Shown here one piece after another: positions 59,064 through 64,000 of a stretch of DNA of 64,000 nucleotides. Below the pieces are notes generated by a model. The model was not told the origin of the DNA and made no database searches. It saw only the letters and a program-made list of their open reading frames with translations. The translations under genes were made by a program, and so were the position numbers. The stretch comes from Micromonospora siamensis. Lineage in GTDB: Bacteria; Actinomycetota; Actinomycetes; Mycobacteriales; Micromonosporaceae. Positions within the stretch are counted from its first letter, which is position 1. Each line of letters begins with the position of its first letter. The stretch covers positions 4,340,001-4,404,000 of the forward strand of contig NZ_LT607751.1 in NCBI RefSeq assembly GCF_900090305.1. Reading direction: 5' to 3'.

Positions 59064-59194
59064 CCTGCAGCCGGCGTCACCGCTCGGGCCCGAGCCGCCC
59101 AACGATCGCGCTCCCGGCCGCAATTCCACCGACCACCCGAACGAGTGGGTCGCCACCTAGGCGATCCGCCGCTCCCCCACGCCCGGAGGACCTG

Positions 59195-60118
59195 ATGACG
59201 TTCCCCCACCGCACCGCCAGAGCCGCCCGCTGGGTCGGCCCCACCCTCACCCCGGCCCGCCGGGTCGGTCCGCTGCTGATCACGGCGCTGCTCGTGACGG
59301 CCGCCCTGGCTGGCTGTGGCACCGAGGATCGGCCCGCTGCCGTCGCTTCACCCAACGGCGACTCGACTGCCTCGACCGACCCCACCCCGTCGCCGAGCCC
59401 CACCCCGACGCCCAGTCCGAGTCCGCTGCCCGATCGGGACGGCGACGGCCGCCCCGACCTCAGCGACCCCTACCCGGACGACCCGAAGAACGTCCCGCAG
59501 CAGGAACCGGTGATCCTCGAGTGCACCACCGGCGAGGAGTGGACGGCTTCGGTCACCGTGGCACCCGGCAAGGGCGGCCGCCCGGACTTCACCGAGGCAT
59601 GGTCGGCGAAGGCGACCAGCTGCGAGGCCCCGACGGCGATCCGTCCGGTGAGCGCGCTGGAGAAGAAGGCGCTGAAGGCCTCGAAGTACGACGACGGCGA
59701 CATCGCCACCCTCTACACGATCTGCGCGGAGATCGACCCTGACGACGCCTACGCCGAGCCCGGCTTCGCGGCCAGCGCCGAGCAGATCGCCGAGATCAAC
59801 GCCGCGCTGCTCCTCTGCCCCACCCACCCGTACGCGAAAAAGTGGCGCGCGGCGGTGCAGCGCGGCCAGGTCGACGCGGACCTCGAGGCGCAGGGACGAC
59901 TCTTCGGCGCCGGAACCTTCCGCGTCGGCAAGGAGATCAAGCCCGGCACGTACGTCACCACCGACGTCGAGGGCTGCTACTGGGAGCGCCAGGACAGCTC
60001 CGGGCAGACCATCGACAACTACTTCACCAACTCGGCCCGCCGGGTGCAGGTCACCATCCGCTCCTCCGACTACGCCTTCAACTCCGAGAACTGCGGCCAG
60101 TGGCGCCCGGCAAGCTGA
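59195..60118 (+). CDS. Surface lipoprotein with acidic calcium-binding-type linker
   Basis: 307 aa from the ATG at 59195 (GGAGGA upstream). An N-terminal Arg-rich stretch and hydrophobic signal end in a lipobox (TAALAGC). A Thr/Pro/Ser-rich linker leads to RDGDGRPDLSDPYPDDPKN, a thrombospondin type-3-like Ca-binding loop. The C-terminal half has cysteine-containing segments (ECTTGEEWTASVTV, VEGCYWERQDSSG, FNSENCGQW) and a repeat seen in actinobacterial lipoproteins, 'G.FRVGKEIKPGTYVTTDVEGCYWE', which resembles the pre-toxin-associated secreted repeat domain. Function unknown. Confidence 0.7.
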   Translation: MTFPHRTARAARWVGPTLTPARRVGPLLITALLVTAALAGCGTEDRPAAVASPNGDSTASTDPTPSPSPTPTPSPSPLPDRDGDGRPDLSDPYPDDPKNVPQQEPVILECTTGEEWTASVTVAPGKGGRPDFTEAWSAKATSCEAPTAIRPVSALEKKALKASKYDDGDIATLYTICAEIDPDDAYAEPGFAASAEQIAEINAALLLCPTHPYAKKWRAAVQRGQVDADLEAQGRLFGAGTFRVGKEIKPGTYVTTDVEGCYWERQDSSGQTIDNYFTNSARRVQVTIRSSDYAFNSENCGQWRPAS

Positions 60119-60160
60119 CTCCCCACTCCACCGGCACCTGTCCGACGTCAGGAGGCACCT

Positions 60161-60664
60161 GTGCAGCCCGATGAGTTCGACGAGGTCATCCATCTGCTCC
60201 CCATCGACCTGTACGCCCGGGCCACGGCGCTGCGCCCCTACCTCTCGCCCGACAACTGCGCGGAGTGCCTGCGGATCGCCGAGACGGCGGAGCTGGCCCT
60301 GATGGCGGCGCGCTGTGCGGAGATCGACGCCGCTGGCCACCTGCTGGGGGCCGCCGAGCGGCTCGCCGCCGGCCATCCGACGCCACGGACGTGTCGGGAA
60401 GCCGACCCGTCATACGAGGATGGCGGTGATGTCCCCTTTGCCCCGACGAGACAGCCCACACCGGAGATTCCCCTGGTGGACGCGGGTGGCGGCGGTGGGA
60501 CCGCCCTGACATCATCTGTGCCCTGTGGACGATCGGCTCGACGTCGTTCGCGTTCCCGCCGCCTGCCTCTCGATCAACGAGCTCGCCGGGTACGCCGCCG
60601 CCCGGTCGACGAGCTGTTCAAGGTCCGCCCACCTGGGCGATTCGAAGACTCGATTGCACGATGA
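60161..60664 (+). CDS. Protein sharing the CxxC N-terminal domain of the RNase H-like gene
   Basis: 167 aa from a GTG at 60161 (AGGAGG upstream). Residues 1-75 (PDEFDEVIHLLPIDLYARAT..., CAEC, AGHLLGAAERLAAGH) align over the whole length with the RNase H-fold protein at 58233, with about 34 identities in 72 positions. Beyond that it has no RNase H domain; the tail (about 80-167) is Pro/Gly/Arg-rich with low complexity, and could be partly out of frame. It may be a partial duplication of the RNase H-fold gene that has lost or never had the nuclease domain. Confidence 0.6.
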   Translation: MQPDEFDEVIHLLPIDLYARATALRPYLSPDNCAECLRIAETAELALMAARCAEIDAAGHLLGAAERLAAGHPTPRTCREADPSYEDGGDVPFAPTRQPTPEIPLVDAGGGGGTALTSSVPCGRSARRRSRSRRLPLDQRARRVRRRPVDELFKVRPPGRFEDSIAR

Positions 60665-60684
60665 CGACACAAGGAGTACGAGGC

Positions 60685-61410
60685 ATGGCAGCAGAAGCCT
60701 TCGACGGATCGGCTCCGGCAGCAGCCGTTGCCGGGCAGCGGGTCCTCGACGTCCTGGACAAGGCGATCGCTCTGCAGACCCCGCTGGTGCGCAAGAACAT
60801 CGCCCGGGCGCGCCAGCGGAACCCGGAGGCGTCACCGGCCCAGGTGATCAGCAACCTGGAGCGGATGTACGTCAGCGCCCTGACCGGCACCGGAGCCGCG
60901 GTGGGCGGAGCCGCGGCGGCGCCCGGCGTCGGCACGGGCGTCGCCCTGGCGCTGTCGGGTGGTGAGTTCCTGTCCTCCCTGCAGCTCAGCGCCCTCTTCG
61001 CACTGTCGCTCGCCGAGGTCCACGGAGTCCCCATCGACGAGGTCGAGCGTCGCCGGACGATCGTGATGGGCATCATGCTCGGCGGGTCGGGCTCCGCCAC
61101 CATCACCAAGGTCGCCGAGCGTACGGGCCAACACTGGGGGCGTCAGATCGTCGCCAAGGTGCCCACCCAGACGCTGAAGCAGATCAACAAGGCCCTGGGG
61201 AGACACTTCGTCACGAAGTACGGCACCAAGCAGGGGATCATCGTTCTCGGCCGGGCGGCACCGTTCGGCATCGGCGCCGTGATCGGTGGTGGCGCCAACG
61301 CCGCCCTCGCCACGCTGGCGGTGCGCGCCGGCCGACGCGCATTCGGTGAACCCCCGGCAGCCTGGCCGGGATCGACGCCCTGCGGCCCGTCCGAGGACTC
61401 GGAGGACTGA
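60685..61410 (+). CDS. EcsC-like membrane-associated protein
   Basis: 241 aa from the ATG at 60685 with AAGGAG upstream. Central part has a glycine/alanine-rich hydrophobic stretch (GTGAAVGGAAAAPGVGTGVALALSGG) followed by EFLSSLQLSALFALSLAEVHGVPI, then a Glu/Arg helix (EVERRRTIVMGIMLGG), which is the arrangement of EcsC-type proteins. A second Gly-rich segment (GAVIGGGANAALATLAVRAG) lies near the C-terminus. Membrane association is likely; function unknown. It is upstream of the type VII toxin cassette. Confidence 0.55.
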   Translation: MAAEAFDGSAPAAAVAGQRVLDVLDKAIALQTPLVRKNIARARQRNPEASPAQVISNLERMYVSALTGTGAAVGGAAAAPGVGTGVALALSGGEFLSSLQLSALFALSLAEVHGVPIDEVERRRTIVMGIMLGGSGSATITKVAERTGQHWGRQIVAKVPTQTLKQINKALGRHFVTKYGTKQGIIVLGRAAPFGIGAVIGGGANAALATLAVRAGRRAFGEPPAAWPGSTPCGPSEDSED

Positions 61411-61523
61411 CCGTCGGCGCATGGGAGGGCATGGTGTCCCCCACTACGCAGCACCACCGGTTGACACCCTCGCCATGACATCGATTGACTGGCACCCGTT
61501 GATGTCCTTTGGGGAGGGTCGAC

Positions 61524-61910
61524 ATGTGGGCGGACGAGGCCGCGCTCGACGCGGCGGCACGCCGGCTCGACGACTGGGAGGCCGGCTTCGCCGACCGCGC
61601 GACCCGCTCCCGCCAGTTGTCGGCCCGGTTGCAGACCCTGACCGGCACCGCCGCCAACGCCGACCGGACGGTCGAGGTCACCGTCGACGCCTCCGGAGCC
61701 CTGGTCGACCTGCGGCTCGACGAACGCACCCGGCAACACTCCGCCGCCCACACCGCCAAGCAGATCATCCAGACCACCCGGGCCGCGCACGCCGACCTGC
61801 TGCGGCAGGTCACCGAGGCCGCCACCAGCCTCCTCGGGGCCGGCGACCAGACCGGCCAGGCCGTCGTCGCGTCGTACCGGCAGCGGCTGGACCGCGATGC
61901 CCGGCGGTGA
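61524..61910 (+). CDS. YbaB/EbfC-family protein linked to a type VII toxin
   Basis: 128 aa from the ATG at 61524 with GGAGGG upstream. The region VEVTVDASGALVDLRLDERTRQHSAAHTAKQIIQTTRAAHADLLRQV is the YbaB pattern: strand, strand, long helix. In actinobacteria such proteins are often the first gene of type VII secretion (ESX) toxin operons. It overlaps the next gene by 14 bases, so all four genes of the cassette are translationally linked. Confidence 0.75.
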   Translation: MWADEAALDAAARRLDDWEAGFADRATRSRQLSARLQTLTGTAANADRTVEVTVDASGALVDLRLDERTRQHSAAHTAKQIIQTTRAAHADLLRQVTEAATSLLGAGDQTGQAVVASYRQRLDRDARR

Positions 61911-62217
61911 CGGCATCCAGGTCGACCCGACGGATCTGACCCGCCACGCGGCCCGCCTGGACCGCAGCGCCGACCAGATCGACACCGCCCGGCAGGCCGG
62001 CCAGCACGTCCGGCTCGGCGCCGACGCGTACGGCCAGCTCTGCGCGTTCCTGCCCGCCCTCCTGGACGGCCTGCACCACACGCTGGTCGACGGGATCGGC
62101 ACCGCCGCCGGTTCGGTCCGTGACACCGCCGGGCGGCTCCGCACCGCCGCCGACGGCTACCGCGCCACCGACGCCCGCGCCCAGCAACAGCTCGATCGGG
62201 TACGGCAGCGGAGGTGA
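61897..62217 (+). CDS. EspC-like (WXG100-type) type VII secretion protein
   Basis: 106 aa, ATG at 61897. It is mainly two helices (TDLTRHAARLDRSADQIDTARQAG and DTAGRLRTAADGYRATDARAQQQLD), with the 'YRATD' motif near the end of the second helix, as in EspC-type ESX substrates. It overlaps the toxin start (GTGA). It would dimerise with, or guide, the adjacent large toxin to the secretion machine. Confidence 0.8.
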   Translation: MPGGDGIQVDPTDLTRHAARLDRSADQIDTARQAGQHVRLGADAYGQLCAFLPALLDGLHHTLVDGIGTAAGSVRDTAGRLRTAADGYRATDARAQQQLDRVRQRR

Positions 62218-63530
62218 CCGCCAACCCGTTGGTCGCCACCGCCACGGACACCCCGCCGAGCGCCTGGGCGGGCGTGTGGATCTGCGAGGACATCGAACTC
62301 ATCGCCCAGGGCGTACGCGACGGAAGCTGGATCGACACCAGCCTCGGGGTGGTCAGCGCTGGCCTCGACGCCCTGGCCTTCGTCTCCGACCCGGTCGGCG
62401 CACTGCTGCAGTACGGCGTCGCCTGGCTGATCGAGCACGTCAAGCCGCTCAGCGAGGCCCTGGACTGGCTGGCCGGTGACCCGGCGCAGATCACCGCGTA
62501 CGCCCAGACCTGGCGCAACACCTCCGCCGCCCTGCGCGAGGAGGCCGCCGAGCTGGCGCGGGCGGTCCGCGCCGACGTCGCCGGCTGGGGCGGCGCGGCC
62601 GGTGCCGCCTACCGATCCTGGTCCGGTGAGCAGCAGCAGGCCGTGACCAGCCTCGCGGCCGGCGCGGATGCGATGGCCGCGATCACCGAGGGCGCCGCCG
62701 GGCTGGTCGCCGCCGTCCGGCTGCTGGTCCGCGACGCCATCGCCACCTGCGTCTCCCGCCTCATCGTGTACGCGGGTGAACTCGTCGCCACGGTTGGGCT
62801 GGCCACGCCGCTGGTGGTGGAGCAGGTCACCACGTTGGTGGCGTCGTGGGCGGCGCGGATCGCCCGGTTGCTGCGCGGGCTGTTGGCCAGCCTGCGGCGG
62901 TTGCTGCCGCAGATGCGGCGACTCGCTGAGTTGATCGAGAAACTCAAGCACGCGTTGAACAGGTTGACTGGAATCAGTCCGACCGACCGGATGGGCAGAC
63001 GCCGGGACTGGGCGGATCCACGAGATCGGCCGTTGGAGCCCCGAACCCCTCCGGACTCCCGCCTTCCGGCGGGAGACCCCGTGTACTACACCGATCACTC
63101 GACCGTCGTCGGCTACGACGCAAAGACCCTGCGGAACATGGAGAAGTCACTCCCGCTCGCAGGCCACCATGACATCGTCGTGCACGGCACGAATCAAGGA
63201 TTCTTCGTTCCCGGTAAGGTCTCAGCCGAGGGGGCGGACATGGACGGTGACCCGACCAGCGCGGCACAGATTGCCGCCGCGCTCAGGGACAATCCCGCCT
63301 ATCACGGGGAACCGGTACGTCTCGTGTCCTGCTACTCCGGAGTCATAGACCCGAAGACACTCGATGCCGTGCCGCTCGGCCAACAACTCGCCGACGAACT
63401 CGGCGTATCGGTGATCGCCCCGACCAAGCGGGTGGGCACGGATCGCTGGGCTGCAGAACCAGAGCCTCCGGCCGTGGACGCCGGAGGCTCCTGGGTGATC
63501 TTCACCCCGCAACTGGGAGGACACCGATGA
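62214..63530 (+). CDS. Type VII-secreted polymorphic toxin with caspase-like C-terminal domain
   Basis: 438 aa from a GTG at 62214. Residues 1-250 form the secretion part: helical, with AGWGGAAGAAYRSW (WxG-type turn) and a helical LXG-like stretch; hydrophobic segments at about 165-215 could insert in a membrane. After a Pro/Arg-rich hinge the C-terminal about 150 residues contain HHDIVVHGTNQGFF (His324) and GEPVRLVSCYSGVIDP (Cys373), each following a hydrophobic strand, then LGQQLADELGVSVIAPTKRVG. A strand-HG and strand-xC pair about 49 residues apart is the clan CD (caspase/C80) dyad. It is most likely a peptidase-type toxin. It is coupled to the following gene by ATGA. Confidence 0.72.
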   Translation: MTANPLVATATDTPPSAWAGVWICEDIELIAQGVRDGSWIDTSLGVVSAGLDALAFVSDPVGALLQYGVAWLIEHVKPLSEALDWLAGDPAQITAYAQTWRNTSAALREEAAELARAVRADVAGWGGAAGAAYRSWSGEQQQAVTSLAAGADAMAAITEGAAGLVAAVRLLVRDAIATCVSRLIVYAGELVATVGLATPLVVEQVTTLVASWAARIARLLRGLLASLRRLLPQMRRLAELIEKLKHALNRLTGISPTDRMGRRRDWADPRDRPLEPRTPPDSRLPAGDPVYYTDHSTVVGYDAKTLRNMEKSLPLAGHHDIVVHGTNQGFFVPGKVSAEGADMDGDPTSAAQIAAALRDNPAYHGEPVRLVSCYSGVIDPKTLDAVPLGQQLADELGVSVIAPTKRVGTDRWAAEPEPPAVDAGGSWVIFTPQLGGHR

Positions 63531-63940
63531 GGACCGTCGGCTTCTTTCGTGAGCTCGGGCCCGATCCGGCCGAAGTCTACGCAGAGAGCATCCACGACCA
63601 TCTTGGCGCTGCCCCACTGCCGGACACGCCTCGAGTGGTCCAGTACCTGCGCGAGGGTCACGGTCTCATCGATGTCATGGGCGCGGAGCCGGACGTCCTC
63701 GGCAGCGATCGACGTCTCGTCGGTGGCGCGTCGGTAATGACGGACGGTGAGTGGATCTGGCGCGACGACTTGAGCTTCTACCTGGCCACCTACCAGGTGT
63801 CGCTTTCTCGGGAATTCGTCGAGTCGGTGCGGGCCAACCATTATCAGGTCCCGCAGCTCCAGATCGACGAACTCCGGGCCGCAAGCAGAGAGGCGATGCG
63901 CATCCTCGGCTATCACCGGCCGCCGGCACCCACCCTCTGA
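63527..63940 (+). CDS. Putative immunity protein for the caspase-like toxin
   Basis: 137 aa, ATG at 63527 overlapping the toxin stop as ATGA. It is acidic and soluble with no signal peptide: VYAESIHDHLGAAPLPDTPRVVQYLREGHGL, then GGASVMTDGEWIWRDDLSFYLATYQVSLSREFVESVR. Small cytoplasmic proteins overlapping a polymorphic toxin normally inhibit its active domain. I do not assign a named immunity family. The remaining 60 bases of the window show no gene. Confidence 0.68.
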   Translation: MRTVGFFRELGPDPAEVYAESIHDHLGAAPLPDTPRVVQYLREGHGLIDVMGAEPDVLGSDRRLVGGASVMTDGEWIWRDDLSFYLATYQVSLSREFVESVRANHYQVPQLQIDELRAASREAMRILGYHRPPAPTL

Positions 63941-64000
63941 CCCTCCTTTTCCTTCAGCCGACATTGCCAGACGACTATCTGCTGCTCCAGAACTTCGCCG

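Noticed and set aside
60525..60965. Plus-strand 146-codon frame overlapping the 167-aa protein and EcsC-like gene
   Set aside because: It passes through the EcsC-like gene start in another frame and becomes Arg/Gly-rich; no ribosome site.

Overview
The window is high-GC DNA with many GTG starts, ATGA/GTGA gene overlaps, DUF397/XRE pairs, DivIVA-like proteins and secreted glycoside hydrolases with ricin-type lectin tails. This points to an actinomycete, most likely the Micromonosporaceae (Micromonospora-like). That placement is an inference from gene content; no rRNA, tRNA or CRISPR array was recognised.

Layout. (1) 1-15817, all minus strand: a contractile injection system (eCIS, phage-tail-like) locus with sheath, inner tube, VgrG-like spike, PAAR-like tip, gp25, gpJ and a second wedge protein. 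Between tube and spike sit a 1076-aa membrane-associated protein and a 494-aa protein with a possible PD-(D/E)XK nuclease core, which are candidate cargo. The locus runs off the left edge, and no AAA+ ATPase is seen inside the window. (2) 16145-28375: chromosomal housekeeping and accessory genes: a DivIVA-type coiled-coil protein, an MFS transporter, a GH12 cellulase preceded by a CelR/CebR-like operator, a clan GH-A hydrolase with a bulb lectin, a two-component system with a GerMN lipoprotein, a GlsB-like membrane protein, a zinc-ribbon/STAS protein, MOSC, FkbM methyltransferase and a SIS-domain sugar isomerase. (3) 28431-32670: an oversized (1115 aa) GlmS-like amidotransferase and a FetB-like permease. 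The SIS and GlmS-like genes converge on a shared terminator and carry related operator-like sites over their promoters.

(4) 33013-58164: a defence-type island. It holds a GmrSD-like type IV restriction enzyme, a GIY-YIG protein, an XRE/DUF397 module with a frameshifted third gene, a wrecked Ser/Thr kinase-TPR gene, an 1835-aa DUF4011-helicase-nuclease-DUF3320 protein (Hhe-like), and a four-gene type I restriction-modification operon. The first gene of that operon encodes an HTH domain joined to a methyltransferase that has lost its catalytic NPPY motif. A DUF6119 (TIGR04141) protein follows. Two near-identical palindromes (TGATAA-N6-TTATCA) bracket the restriction operon.

(5) 58233-63940: an RNase H-fold protein and a paralogue sharing its N-terminal CxxC domain, a lipoprotein, an EcsC-like membrane protein, and a type VII-secretion toxin cassette: a YbaB-like protein, an EspC-like protein, a large toxin with a caspase-like His/Cys C-terminal domain, and an overlapping putative immunity gene.
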